Source: Stictocephala bisonia
Lineage: Eukaryota > Arthropoda > Insecta > Hemiptera > Membracidae
Assembly: GCA_035578905.1 (NCBI GenBank)
Contig: JAQJVL010000109.1
Coordinates: forward strand, 1,588,566-1,652,565
Length of the DNA: 64,000 nucleotides
Direction of reading: 5' to 3'
A program made the position numbers and the translations under genes. The stretch's first letter is position 1, and each line of letters starts with the position of its first letter. The notes beneath the pieces are model-generated. The model did no database searches. It was not told where the DNA came from and worked only from the letters and a program-made list of their open reading frames with translations. Shown here piece after piece: positions 13,001 to 22,026 of the stretch.

Positions 13001-14844
13001 ACTTGTAATTGGTTTTAAATCTGAGTTTGCCAACATAATTATTCATATCATAAAGTTAATCTTTCACTGTCTTGTTTGCTCTTCATGTCCAGTTTTGTTA
13101 AATCATGCACCCTTATATTTAGTGGTTATGTGTAATATTTTGTTGTGATGGCTGGACGGTGTTTAATGGCTGTGTTTGACCTTGCAGTCCAGGGTCCTTG
13201 AGTAGGACGTTTCACCCTCGGCCTGCCGTCCGGGGATTGCCGACCATCCTGCACTGCTAGCCTGGCCTGAGGACCATGTTGGAGCCTGGAGTCGCCCATT
13301 ACCCGCTCTACATCTGTGTGGTATAAGTCTTCTGTCCTCAGGTCAGTGTATTCCATGTTTTTGTTTCCCGGCGGCTGAGCTGGGGGCTGTTGAAATTTTT
13401 ACATAAAAAAATAAACCAAGAAAAACAGTGAAATACAGGAAATATAAAAGAAGAAAAAAAGTTGTGGAACTGTTTAATTTGTGCCTAGGCCTAAAACTGA
13501 TGGGACAAAGTGGGCAACACAGCCATGGGGACCTATATATGTTTTTTTTTTTTTATTTAAAGAAAAAAAAACAAAAGACAAACAAAAGGAACTTTTTGGA
13601 TGTTAATATTTATTTATATTTATATTTCTTTTTATTTATTTTAATTAGTTTATTTTGTTGTTAGATATTTTAGAGTTTATATTTGTTAGGTCCCTATTGT
13701 TAAATTGTGTTGTTATTTATTTTTATGCTTTAGGCCTAGTGGTTAATTATTTTTTTATTTATTTCGTGTTTTGGTATTGTTGATGTCAGGGGATAATAGA
13801 ACGGTACCGTGTTATATTTTCTTTTTAATTGTTTAATTTTTAACTCTCACCAAAAGGGGATTATTGGGTTTTGCTTAACTTCTAATTCGGAGCTGCCCAG
13901 GGATTCCGGCTTACTCCCTGGCCCGGTGGAATTATGGGATTTGGACTAAATTGCCAGTTTAATTGTTGTTTGCCAGAAGTTTTCTAAATTTTCAATTTTT
14001 TTGTGGGCATTAAATTTATATTACGTTTTGGGGGTCTCCGGCTGAACTGCAGATAGGCCATACAGTTTATTAATTGTTAAATTTGGTATTTGTAGAGTTT
14101 GTTGTTCTTGTAGCTTTTGTGTGTTTTGTTATTTATTTAATTGCCAATCTATATGCTGGCCTTCTGCCTATTTTATATTGTGGCCTTCTGCCGTTTTTGA
14201 TTAATTACTTTTGGCTTTCTTGGTAATAAACTAGTTTTGCTCAGCTGCCGAGTTTTATTTTGACCCTCCAACTGCCACCCGTGATCCCATCGCTCGACTT
14301 GTTTTGAGCCATCCCCCGGTTGGCACGCTTACCAGCTTTGGTGGGGGGGGATGGGTCTCAACATACGAGTCGAGACTGTATTTAGACAGGAATTGATCAT
14401 AACAATGACAACCATAGTATTCTGCAGTGGTCAAGCCGGATGGCAAGAAGTAGCAAGACAATTATAGTCATGAAAGTAATTTACTTCTATAACAGTTCAA
14501 CTTAAGAACTCTAACACTTTCATGGTTATTCATTTTATTACGATTACCGAAATACACTGTTTATTTTTAATTGTAAAAGGGAATTACTTATATGTGTCCA
14601 AATATCTTTTTTAGTCAGAATATTTATTTTTCGTATTTTCCTCATCATTAATATATTAAATTTACTATTAAAATGTGGATGACATATTTTTGCAGCCAAC
14701 TGTGGTGGTCTGCTGGGTCTGTGCTGTGGGTTCAGCATCCTCAGCCTTGTGGAACTCTTATATTACTTCACGTTACGTCTCTGGGTCAACTACCGCAGGC
14801 TGAAGAAAGAAGATACCAACAAACATAAAGGCGTAGCAAAGTAG
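895..14844 (+). CDS. Pickpocket-like DEG/ENaC channel, gene A (3' part, six exons)
   Basis: This is the C-terminal part of an amiloride-sensitive-type sodium channel subunit of the insect pickpocket (ppk) family. Such subunits form trimeric cation channels in the plasma membrane, used in mechanosensation, taste or salt sensing and fluid clearance. Exons are 895-1090, 5570-5840, 7484-7543, 8931-9102, 11733-11827 and 14696-14844, joining in frame over 943 nt. They encode the cysteine-rich extracellular domain (SYTPDKRHCFF, NCEVECLTDFTLRKCGCVEF, ACNCLPECQS) and TM2 with a G-F-S selectivity filter. The N-terminus and TM1 are not in the window. All six exon lengths equal those of gene B, its tandem paralog. 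Introns are swollen by a pogo element, element E, an RT relic and a solo LTR. No frame break is seen. AATAAA lies at 14973-14978. The subfamily and ligand cannot be told from sequence. Confidence 0.88.
1091..1574. other. Intron of gene A, nothing recognised
   Basis: AT-rich sequence with no coding or repeat signal that I can support. Confidence 0.5.
1575..1830 (+). mobile_element. Degenerate tRNA-derived SINE, copy 1
   Basis: The stretch contains TGGTTCGGATTC, a pol III B-box-like motif, followed by CTCTTTCTAAAGAACAGTC and TTAGTTAGTAAC. The same order of blocks occurs at 33930-34170 and, inverted, at 25720-26022. It is therefore a dispersed repeat with a tRNA-like head. The borders are approximate. 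Confidence 0.5.
1979..1995 (+). repeat. Left terminal inverted repeat of the pogo-like element
   Basis: GACCGGGGCTAGTTGTG, preceded by TA. It is an exact inverted match of 4953-4969. Confidence 0.92.
2670..2933 (-). CDS. PHD-like zinc finger tail of the transposase
   Basis: The 87-residue frame has a lysine-rich start followed by CFCLVC, WVQCMECKKWAHVKC and YVCINCH, a Cys4-His-Cys3 pattern like a PHD finger. Such fingers are common at the C-terminus of invertebrate DDE_1/pogo transposases, so this is probably the detached tail of the upstream frame. Its ATG overlaps the stop codon of the transposase frame in an ATGA tetranucleotide. That could be a one-base frameshift in a once continuous protein or, less likely, coupled reinitiation. 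It would act in the nucleus by binding DNA or chromatin. Confidence 0.75.
   Translation of the reverse strand: MKKESLRLHKKKELENKRLISRKKKEGSEDDEEEDCFCLVCIGPYKESKLRDDWVQCMECKKWAHVKCTKNEGFYVCINCHSQMEMG
2930..4480 (-). CDS. pogo/Tigger-type DDE transposase
   Basis: The 516-residue frame begins with a psq/CENP-B-type helix-turn-helix (GTYSLRQAAEKHGVNRMSLL, about residues 15-36). It continues with a DDE_1 catalytic core: WNIDETG supplies the first Asp, VLLDNHSAH the second and RLQPLDVSVFGPFK the third, with 35 residues between the last two (DD35D). A lysine/arginine-rich tail follows. The enzyme would cut and paste the element in the nucleus. The expected start, MVRNYKRKTTHGQ, is at 4511 in another frame and is joined to this frame only by a shift near 4478, so the N-terminus is broken. 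The frame ends four bases into the PHD-like frame. Confidence 0.9.
   Translation of the reverse strand: MVSVIYESASLDVKSGTYSLRQAAEKHGVNRMSLLRFIKKQESNLDKCVNMRYKKPRLIFSAEQENQHSDYAVQAAKIFYGISPKEMRNIAFEIAIANKVAVPENWVANRQASNDWFTKFMQRNENVSIRVPEATSLSRSTSFNKHNHNVDLFFQNLELVLNQKKFTANDIWNIDETGTGTVKKPVRIIAQKSEKRVGGMTSAERGTNVTMVLAVNAEGNSVPPMFVFPIKFYKDHFVRDGPVGCCGTANPSGWITGPDFLFYMKHFVKKVRCSKESPVLVLLDNHSAHLHIDVLDYCKENGITLLSFPPHTKNRLQPLDVSVFGPFKKLFNDAMCGWIKCHPGNTVSIYDIPTIVGTALPKAATPSNIQAGFRSTGIWESNKNIFTEEDFLCSSVTDRPLNSLIVEVGQCEVEEGRPTDDATIREMEESQHHQEPQSSTSYANQPCPSNAQVLSVSPMDIRSLPKAGPRKSQKRKSLKSAILTSTTVKENIRIEEMKRRKVKKRKELKIKKSCLI
4953..4969 (-). repeat. Right terminal inverted repeat of the pogo-like element
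   Basis: Inverted match of 1979-1995, followed by the TA target duplication at 4970-4971. Confidence 0.92.
4972..5569. other. Intron of gene A, nothing recognised
   Basis: AT-rich DNA between the transposon and the next exon. It ends in a polypyrimidine run and TCTATAG acceptor at 5569. Confidence 0.5.
5570..5840 (+). CDS. Gene A exon 7 equivalent, cysteine-rich domain
   Basis: Acceptor TAG at 5569, donor GTAAGT at 5841. The exon encodes the most conserved DEG/ENaC extracellular block: SYTPDKRHCFF, TYTQSNCEVECLTDF, RKCGCVEFYMP. The last codon is split (A then GA) to give MPR, as expected for ppk proteins. Its 271-nt length equals exon 7 of gene B. Confidence 0.92.
5841..6289. other. Intron of gene A, nothing recognised
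   Basis: AT-rich sequence with no supported signal before element E begins. Confidence 0.4.
6290..7300 (+). mobile_element. Element E: short relative of the LINE at 50770-55860
   Basis: About 1 kb with no coding capacity. Its first 400 bases (from AACAATCGGGTCATTTAG to about 6680) match the inverted 5' end of the LINE copy at 55860-55500, including the ORF1 ATG context TAAAATGAAAACATT. Its remainder (from about 6715) matches the inverted 51340-50770 region beyond the ATT run. E is either an internally deleted, non-autonomous derivative of that LINE, or a separate element into which the LINE inserted at the other locus. A direct repeat of GGGTCATTTAGTTC lies near its start. Confidence 0.7.
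7017..7083. other. Hairpin in the 3' part of element E
   Basis: GGCGCTGGATAGGCAAT and ATTGCCTACACAGCGCC pair at 15 of 17 positions around a loop of about 33 nt. The same two arms with a different loop occur inverted at 50999-51065. Conserved arms around a diverged loop suggest that the fold matters, for example for recognition by a mobilising reverse transcriptase. Confidence 0.65.
7484..7543 (+). CDS. Gene A exon 8 equivalent
   Basis: A small 60-nt exon with acceptor TTTTTAG and donor GTATGT. It encodes GLYTPICGFGRRECTVNAE, which follows the MPR motif in ppk proteins. It matches the 60-nt exon 8 of gene B in length and in the PICG..R.CT pattern. Confidence 0.85.
7544..8930. other. Intron of gene A, mostly featureless
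   Basis: AT-rich. Around 8030-8150 are CACCC/CACACACGTAC phrases (for example CCACCCATACACGAAC) similar to the repeat at 16289-16545. Nothing else is recognised. Confidence 0.4.
8931..9102 (+). CDS. Gene A exon 9 equivalent
   Basis: Acceptor ACCTGCAG at 8930, donor GTAAGT at 9103. It encodes the second cysteine cluster, ENACNCLPECQSIQYVAE, then a variable acidic loop. It has the same 172-nt length as exon 9 of gene B. A core of about 50 nt differs at only two positions between the genes, whereas the flanks diverge much more. Confidence 0.9.
9103..9985. other. Intron of gene A, nothing recognised
   Basis: AT-rich, with no supported signal. Confidence 0.4.
9986..10860 (+). pseudogene. Relic of a non-LTR reverse transcriptase
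   Basis: Scattered RT blocks survive in shifting frames: NQFGFP (RT block before the palm), FDLNTID (degenerate first catalytic Asp region), SAGVPQGSIFG at about 10337-10369, and a PDDISLI remnant of the YxDD box near 10460. Many stops and shifts show an old, dead insertion. It reads in the same direction as gene A. The jockey/CR1-like type is inferred from these motifs only. Confidence 0.65.
10861..11732. other. Intron of gene A, nothing recognised
   Basis: Very AT-rich. A short open frame at 10990-11250 is low complexity and not credible as a gene. Confidence 0.4.
11733..11827 (+). CDS. Gene A exon 10 equivalent
   Basis: Acceptor CTTTTCAG, donor GTAAGA. It encodes VHIFFKHSEFYAYQRNELYGYTDFI, the extracellular segment leading into TM2. 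It has the same 95-nt length and phases as exon 10 of gene B. Confidence 0.88.
11828..12355. other. Intron of gene A, simple repeats only
   Basis: AT-rich, with short CG/CA and GT runs near 12172-12185 and 12258-12275. Nothing coding. Confidence 0.4.
12360..14360 (+). mobile_element. Solo LTR of a Ty3/gypsy-type retrotransposon, 2001 bp
   Basis: It begins TGTACCGGGTC and ends GGGTCTCA, with TG...CA termini and a 4-bp target duplication ACAT at 12356-12359 and 14361-14364. It matches, in inverse orientation, the LTR at 40662-42680 that adjoins gag. A polyadenylation signal AATAAA lies at 14225-14230, near the 3' end as expected. It probably arose by recombination between the two LTRs of a full copy. 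At 2 kb it is long for an insect gypsy LTR. It lies in the last intron of gene A, sense to the gene. Confidence 0.92.
14696..14844 (+). CDS. Gene A last exon, TM2 and C-terminus
   Basis: Acceptor TTTTTGCAG at 14695, TAG stop at 14842-14844. It encodes NCGGLLGLCCGFSILSLVEL (pore and TM2, with the G-x-S filter as GFS), then a short basic cytoplasmic tail ending KHKGVAK. It differs from the last exon of gene B at only 3 of 149 bases, far fewer than neighbouring exons. Confidence 0.93.
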
Positions 14845-16017
14845 TTCACCTACTAAAAACAAATATAAAGTAAAAGAATTAAGTATAACACTTCATTTCT
14901 GTACGTATTTTAATATCCACTTCCCGAATATGTGATATAGTTTAATATCAATTGGTTATCATAGTGGTAGTGAATAAATATACTTTATACTGTATTCTTT
15001 CAATTATTAAAAATTTAAATTCATTCTTTAATTAAGTCTTTGAAAAATTGAATTCGTTCTGTGATTGAGTATGATAATCTACGCAATCATTTTAATTGTT
15101 CATACTACATGTTTGCGTCTTCAATCACCAATATCTTGTGAATATTTATTTGTTAAGTTAATATCTACAATTTTACGTCTGGAACCGTCTATACTGGTGT
15201 TTTTATTTAAATATTTATGGGAACGTGTCCATCCTGTATGTAATCATAATTAAGTACATAAAATTAGTTATAATTAATATTTTGACAATACATTACATTA
15301 AATTATTTCTCACTTTTCAACAACTATTCATAGTTAAATGTAAGCCTCTAGAAAGTGTTTAGTATAATAAAATATTAATATACACGATCTATGATTGAAA
15401 TTAAACTATTGAAATTACAATATTGAAATATAAACAATACAATAATTGAATATTATTTCATATTCACATATAACAATGGCAATTTTAAAAATAAAATGTA
15501 ATTAGGATTTCAATGTGTACATTTTTAACATGTAATTAATGCTAAAATTACATAATAATATGTTGAAAATTAATAGTTTAGTTTACAATTAAAATATAGT
15601 CTAAGAAAGCTTTTAGGAACCGATCTGGAAAATTTTTTATTCGCTTTAGGTTATAAAAGTTCTTTTTCAAAATTTAGTCAAGTAATTTAGTCAATAATTT
15701 TAGTACTTTCGTTTTAATCCTGCTTGCAAGGAAGAAACTTACCTACAATCGAAAATATGGTGAGTTGCCACAGTTTCATCTTGAGAGGTTCTCTTTTTTG
15801 TGGAAATTATCAGGGAAGCTGGTTGTATGCTGTGGCTAAACATTTCAGAGGTGGAGTCTGTTTCCGCCATTTTTGGCAGTCTTACTCTTGTCAGAAATTC
15901 CGTTAATGTTAAATAAACGGTTAGGTTGTATAAGCAGCACTCCTTCTTCAAATATGTTGGCCCCTCAATGGTTGCCATCGCCATGGACACTTACAGTGAA
16001 AGTTAATCAAATGAAGT
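14845..16017. other. Gene A 3' region and intergenic DNA
   Basis: AATAAA at 14973-14978 is a plausible poly(A) signal 129 nt after the stop. The rest is AT-rich. On the minus strand an ATG at about 15793 opens MKLWQLTIFSIV followed by GTAAG, which resembles a signal-peptide exon, but no further exon of such a gene was found. Confidence 0.35.
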
Positions 16018-16248
16018 CTGTGGTGTCAGTGGTGTCAGTGGTGCCTGTGGTGTCTGTGGTGTCAGTGGTGTCAGTGGTGTCAGTGGTGTCAGTGGTGTCT
16101 GTGGTGTCTGTGGTGTCTGTGGTGTCAGTGGTGTCTGTGGTGTCTGTGGTGTCTGTGGTGTCTGTGGTGTCTGTGGTGTGAGTGGTGTCTGTGGTGTCAG
16201 TGGTGTCTGTGGTGTCTGTGGTGTCTGTGGTGTCTGTGGTGTCAGTGT
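16018..16248 (+). repeat. 9-bp minisatellite (GTGGTGTCA/GTGGTGTCT)
   Basis: About 25 units of GTGGTGTC followed by A or T. The A and T variants form a patterned run. The unit is a multiple of three, so it stays open as Val-Val-Ser repeats, which is not evidence for a gene. Confidence 0.9.
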
Positions 16249-16288
16249 TTTAACATATTCAATTATAAAATATCACTCATAAAACAAA

Positions 16289-16545
16289 TCATCTACATGT
16301 ACACTTTGGCTGTAATATGAACGTATAATAATAACATATATAATAAGAACCTACCATGCACGTACAGTGTTGACCCACCCACCCATCCATACACGTACAT
16401 TTGAATTTAGGATACACGTACATTATCATTGGTGATGACCCAGCATGCCCACCCATACACGTACATTGGCACTGACCACCCGCCCACCCAATCACGTACA
16501 TTGGCACTAACCCACCCTCCCAACCATTTACGTACTTTGGCACGT
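16289..16545. repeat. Diverged minisatellite with CACGTACATTGGCAC motif
   Basis: Irregular units of about 45-50 bp share ACCCACCCATACACGTAC and CATTGGCACT phrases. Similar phrases recur near 8030-8150 in an intron of gene A. Confidence 0.6.
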
Positions 16546-18457
16546 ACTAGAGTTTCAAGAAAGTCTATCATGGAATTTCTGTCATCCAGAGACTTTCGGA
16601 GATATAGACCGACTCCTTCGTGGAGTTCAGCTTAGTGATTGGTTATGTGAGGGGTGTGCTGTGAGTCACAGCGTGGAGCTATACGTTAACTGATCCTCCT
16701 AAGATGTAGGCAGAGGACACCCTGGAGTCACTGTCCAACATTTTTTACGGGAGTCTTAAAATTAAAAAAAAGGAAGTTACCAAGCCAATGGATCACCTAA
16801 ATCTTGTTTTTTATTCCCCCAGTGTTGAGGTATCTGGGGAGAACTCCATGCTTTGGATTGGCTTTTACGGTAGTACTAGGATTCAGGTAGATTCTTCAAT
16901 TTGTATGACTTGTATGACTTTTTTTATAAAAGTACAAATTCAACGTTATAAAACACATACGAATGTACTATCAGGTTTGTAGCCTTTCATCGCCATTTAA
17001 AACTATGTACTGTAGTGCTTTGTTGGGTTTTTATATGGGCCAGTTGTTCATTAAGTGTTATGATGAATATATTTTAATCAGCTGAGGTACATAGTTTTAA
17101 AGAGCAGAATAGTCCAAACCGTTTCATGCTTACTGCAAGAACACACAGAGCATGTTTTATTAAGATTTTCTAGTGGAGAATGTACGAAAACACTTACTGT
17201 TTACCATTAGTAACTAAAAAAGTTTAATTTTAACAACATTACACCTCAACAATCATGTACAAAGCAGCAATAGAGTAATAAAAATTACTTAATGTGTAAT
17301 TATTTCTGTAATATCAATTGAGTTTATGTTAGCCCGTCCGTGCGATTAACTTAATTAAAAAACTTTTTTCTTTTTGTCTTTTTTAAACCTTTTTGTATAT
17401 TAGATATAAATTACAGAATTAATGATAACTGTCATTCTAACGTTCATTCTCTCAGATACCCAATCGAATGTAAATATGAGTTGTTTTTATACGACACAGT
17501 ACTACCTTAGCAGTTATTTTATATTAATTCCTCAGTAATGGTTAAAAAAACAAATTAATTTATATTTACGAATTCTCTCAGTAAATGGAAGAAAATAAAC
17601 ACTAATTGAAATATATTCACAAACTGCATTTGTTGAAACAACAAAGTGTTATTTATTCACTTTGATAGTTTGCCAGAATATATTTGGATGAAATAAATAT
17701 TCTATAGATTACATTTGTTCCATTGAGACCCTCAAAGTAATACGTACATCATTCACAGAACCTACATGGGAATGAATTACAAATATTCCTTCCACACGTT
17801 CCACAGTGGTTGACAGTTATTACAAGCCTACCATTGCAGTTAGTTAAATTACGAAAATGTTTAGCCAATTAACACGTACTTAAAAGATCAGAAGAAAAAA
17901 ATTATCTCTGAATACAAAAAAATATTGAAGAATAACATTTAAAAATCCTCCATGATTGAGTTACATGGCTCTAATTTTTTTTCTTTTCAAAATAGAGGAA
18001 AGATTATTGTTTTAGGTTTAAAACTACTAAATATTGATAAAGAATTACCTTTTTTGTTTAATAAAACTGTTTGGTTAGAAAAAGATGAACATAAAATCTA
18101 TTTATCTACAATATAATGTTTCTTTTATTCCTTTAATTTAGAATATAAATATATATACATTTAAAAAAAAAATTAAAACGTATCTAATACTAACACAATT
18201 AAAAATATTATACCCCCAGTCTACAAAATCAAAATGTTGAATGCGTTGTTTTTATTTGCCTTTTTTAGAAATATAATAAAAGTTGAACTGATAAATATAG
18301 TATCAAATACTGTACAGAGTGTCTTTTTTAAATGGGCTACTCTGTGACAACTGGGCAAAAACACCCATAGGCCTATTTCAAGTAAAAAAAAAAAAAAATA
18401 AATAATAAATAAATAAATAAATAAAAAACAGCCGGCATTTTCCAATATTGTGGTACA
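16546..18457. other. Intergenic AT-rich DNA, nothing recognised
   Basis: No coding pattern found. It contains T and A runs and an AAAT run at about 18383-18428. A TACAGAGTGTCTTTT phrase at about 18312 resembles the ACAGGGTGTCC phrases at 2499 and 62797. Confidence 0.4.
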
Positions 18458-19196
18458 TTTTTATTGTTATTATGAAACAATCTGTATTTTATGATTGTTT
18501 TACATACAAATAGTATTTTAAGACTTTATTCTTGGCTGTTTTCGATATTTTGCTTAATAATGTAATGGTTCAAATGTTCATATTCCTTATGGAGTTTACC
18601 ATTAACATAACAACTTTTTAATATACATTCAAATAATTACCTAATCTGCAAACATTACAACATACATTTGGAAAATGCATGCTTAGCTATTCTTTTTTCT
18701 CGATATAACAGAATGTGTATTAAATTATAAAACACATAATTTGATACAAATGTGTTACTATTTTGTATCAGATAATTTTATGTTGGCAGCACTGTTACCA
18801 ATATCAGTTGTTAAAGTAAACTTATAATACCACTGTACCTGATTTGGAAGTTGACTTAAACAGCTTATAATGGTAACAGTGCTGCCAACATAAATGTTTC
18901 TATAGCAAAATAGTAACATATTTGTTTCAATTTATATGTTATAATTTCATACACAATGTATTAAATTGTGAAAAAAAGAATAGCTAAGCATGCATTTTTC
19001 AAATTTATGTTGTGATGTTTGCATATTGAGTCATTTTCTGAATGCATATTAAAAATTGCAATATCAATTGTAAACTCCATAAGGAATCTGAACATTTTTA
19101 GCTCTCATGTCTACGTTAATAAGCAAAATATTGAAAAATTGTGAATGATAAAACAGTCTTAAAATTAATATTTCTATCTAAAACAATAATAAAATA
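18458..19196. repeat. Large imperfect inverted repeat (foldback)
   Basis: Two arms of roughly 330-350 bp face each other around a loop near 18805-18865. Matching blocks include TATGTTGGCAGCACTGTTAC against GTAACAGTGCTGCCAACATA, GCATGCTTAGCTATTC against GAATAGCTAAGCATGC, and CCTTATGGAGTTTAC against GTAAACTCCATAAGG. The arms are diverged. No coding frame is seen. It resembles a foldback or MITE-type element. Confidence 0.85.
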
Positions 19197-19588
19197 TGGG
19201 GTGTTCTATAAGAAAAGTAAAGTTGATTATAGATATTAGAAAATAGTGGCTGTTTTTAAAAATTTGAAATATGTATTTTTAAACTTCTCTAAAACCTACG
19301 TAAGGTTTCCCATTCAAACCTTTTGTCAGACTTTCCCAAGATCACAATGGTAGCCCTTAAAAAAAAAAAAAAAAAAAACTTTAGTGCTCAAGGGACTAGG
19401 GGGATTCTTAACTGAAAAGCCTCTCAGTAATAAAATATATTTAAAAAAGGATATTTCAACTAGTGTAACAAAAGTTTCGTCACATGTTTTACTCATGGCA
19501 TTGAATTAAATCAAATTTTATTCATGTCAGTGTTAGTACTTGAATTGTGTGATAAATACATGCTCCAGCTTAGCTATTATAACTGAGA
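19197..19588. other. Intergenic DNA with a poly(A) run
   Basis: Contains an uninterrupted A run at about 19360-19378. Nothing else is recognised. Confidence 0.4.
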
Positions 19589-21648
19589 TTCCGAGATTCC
19601 AGCATAGCTATTATATTCGAGCTATTACCACTTTGGGTACTAAATTTATACGAGTCACCTATCCCAACCATATCGCACTTGTTATGGGTGGGGTTAGGTG
19701 GTGTGTTTCCCGTGACAAATGTGCCCTCCATTACTACTACCACAACCGAGATTCCTGGTTTCCACTTGGGGTGCTAAATTTGTACGAGTCACCTATCCCA
19801 ACCATATCGCACTTGTTACGGGTGGGGTTAGGTGGTGTGTTTCCCGTGACAAATGTGTGCTCCACTACTACTACCACAACCGAGATTCCTTGTTGCCACT
19901 TGGGGTGCTAAATTTATATGAGTCACCTATCCCAACCATATCGCACTTGTTATGGGTGGGGTTAGGTGGTGTGTTCCCGTGACAAATGTGCCCTCCATTA
20001 CTACTACCACAACCGAGATTCCTGGTTTCCACTTGGGGTGCTAAATTTGTACAAGTCACCTATCCCAACCATATCGCACTTGTTATGGGTGGGGTTAGGT
20101 GGTGTGTTTCCCGTGACAAATGTGCCCTCCATTACTACTACCACAACCGAGATTCCTGGTTTCCACTTGGGGTGCTAAATTTATACGAGTCACCTATCCC
20201 AACCATATCGCACTTGTTATGGGTGGGGTTAGGTGGTGTGTTTCCCGTGACAAATGTGCCCTCCATTACTACTACCACAACCGAGATTCCTGGTTTCCAC
20301 TTGGGGTGCTAAATTTGTACAAGTCACCTATCCCAACCATATCGCACTTGTTACGGGTGGGGTTAGGTGGTGTGTTTCCCGTGACAAATGTGCCCTCCAT
20401 TACTACTACCACAACCGAGATTCCTTGTTGCCACTTGGGGTGCTAAATTTATACGAGTCACCTATCCCAACCATATCGCACTTGTTACGGGTGGGGTTAG
20501 GTGGTGTGTTTCCCGTGACATATGTGCCCTCCATTACTACTACCACAACCGAGATTCCTTGTTGCCACTTGGGGTGCTAAATTTATATGAGTCACCTATC
20601 CCAACCATATCGCACTTGTTATGGGTGGGGTTAGGTGGTGTGTTTCCCGTGACAAATGTGCCCTCCACTACTACTACCACAACCGAGATTCCTTGTTGCC
20701 ACTTGGGGTGCTAAATTTATATGAGTCACCTATCCCAACCATATCGCACTTGTTACGGGTGGGGTTAGGTGGTGTGTTTCCCGTGACAAATGTGCCCTCC
20801 ATTACTACTACCACAACCGAGATTCCTTGTTGCCACTTGGGGTGCTAAATTTATATGAGTCACCTATCCCAACCATATCGCACTTGTTATGGGTGGGGTT
20901 AGGTGGTGTGTTTCCCGTGACAAATGTGTGCTCCACTACTACTACCACAACCGAGATTTGTTGTTTCCACTTGGGGTGCTAAATTTATACGAGTCACCTA
21001 TCCCAACCATATCGCACTTGTTACGGGTGGGGTTAGGTGGTGTGTTTCTCGTGACAAATGTGCGCTCAACCGAGATTCCATGTTACCACTTGGGGTGCTA
21101 AATTTATACGAGTCACCTATCCCAACCATATCGCACTTGTGCGATATGTGGGGGTGGGGTTAGGTGGTGTGTTTCCCGTGACAAATGTGTGCTCCACTAA
21201 TACTACCACAACCGAGATTTCTTGTTTCCACTTGGGGTGCTAAATTTATACGAGTCACCTATCCCAACCATATCGCACTTGTGCGATATGTGGGGGTGGG
21301 ATTAGGTGGTGTGTTTCCCGTGACAAATGTGTGCTCCACTAATACTACCACAACCGAGATTTCTTGTTTCCACTTGGGGTGCTAAATTTATACGAGTCAC
21401 CTATCCCAACCATATCGCACTTGTTACGGGTGGGGTTAGGTGGTGTGTTTCCCGTGACAAATGTGCGCTCCACTACTACTACCACCACAACCGAGATTTG
21501 TTGTTTCCACTTGGGGTGCTAAATTTATACGAGTCACCTATCCCAACCATATCGCACTTGTTACGGGTGGGGTTAGGTGGTGTGTTTCCCGTGACAAATG
21601 TGCGCTCCACTACTACCACCACAACCGAGATTTGTTGTTTCCACTTGG
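19589..21648. repeat. 134-bp satellite array, about 15 units
   Basis: Tandem units share GAGTCACCTATCCCAACC, CATATCGCACTTGTTA, GGGTGGGGTTAGGTGGTGTG and ACTACTACCACAACCGAG. The spacing is 134 bp in most units. Two units carry an insertion that turns CATATCGCAC into a perfect palindrome (21127-21148, 21269-21290). One unit is shortened near 21062. The first unit (from 19589) is diverged. Units are open in several frames, which explains the overlapping 108-residue frames; no protein is implied. Confidence 0.95.
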
Positions 21649-21900
21649 GCTAAGTGGGACTGGTTTTACGAGTCTGTTACACTAAAATCGTATTTTAGAA
21701 TGATTTTTAACTTTGTTTAGCTTAATATATTGACTATATAAAGCTGATTCAGTAAGCAAAAGGCATTATTTTTTAGTAAATATATGACTAAAATTTGAAT
21801 TTATGACAGTTATATGTTAGTTGTTTTTGTTGTTGTCTGTTTTTAATATGGACTAGCTCACGCACTCAAAAAAATCTTGTGAAATATCATTGTCAAGAGA

Positions 21901-22026
21901 GAAAGGACAGATGATTTATTCACGGTTCGTGTTTTTGTAGAAGTGACAAATGTTGGAATTAGTCTGGAGTACGGAAACATCGTTGGCGCCAAAACCCCCA
22001 CCTGGCCAGGGGAACTCTTCTGTGTT
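21901..22026 (+). pseudogene. Exon-like fragment X, copy 1 (unrecognised protein)
   Basis: One frame reads LFTVRVFVEVTNVGISLEYG and then PTWPGELFCV. It is almost identical to the minus-strand copy at 63055-63177: from GATGATTT onward I count two differences in about 118 bases. Just upstream of that the copies differ in length, and this copy has a stop in frame, so it looks broken. I do not recognise the family; a secreted or extracellular beta-rich domain is possible. Confidence 0.6.

Noticed and set aside
15736..15793. Minus-strand signal-peptide-like exon MKLWQLTIFSIV with a GTAAG donor
   Set aside because: No second exon could be found downstream on the minus strand, and short hydrophobic starts with GT are common by chance.
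15873..16181. 102-residue Val-Val-Ser repeat frame
   Set aside because: Translation of the 9-bp minisatellite.
19540..21685. Series of overlapping 60-108-residue plus-strand frames with repeated peptides
   Set aside because: They are translations of the 134-bp satellite, whose unit is not a multiple of three, so the same peptide appears in rotating frames. No start, splice or family signal.
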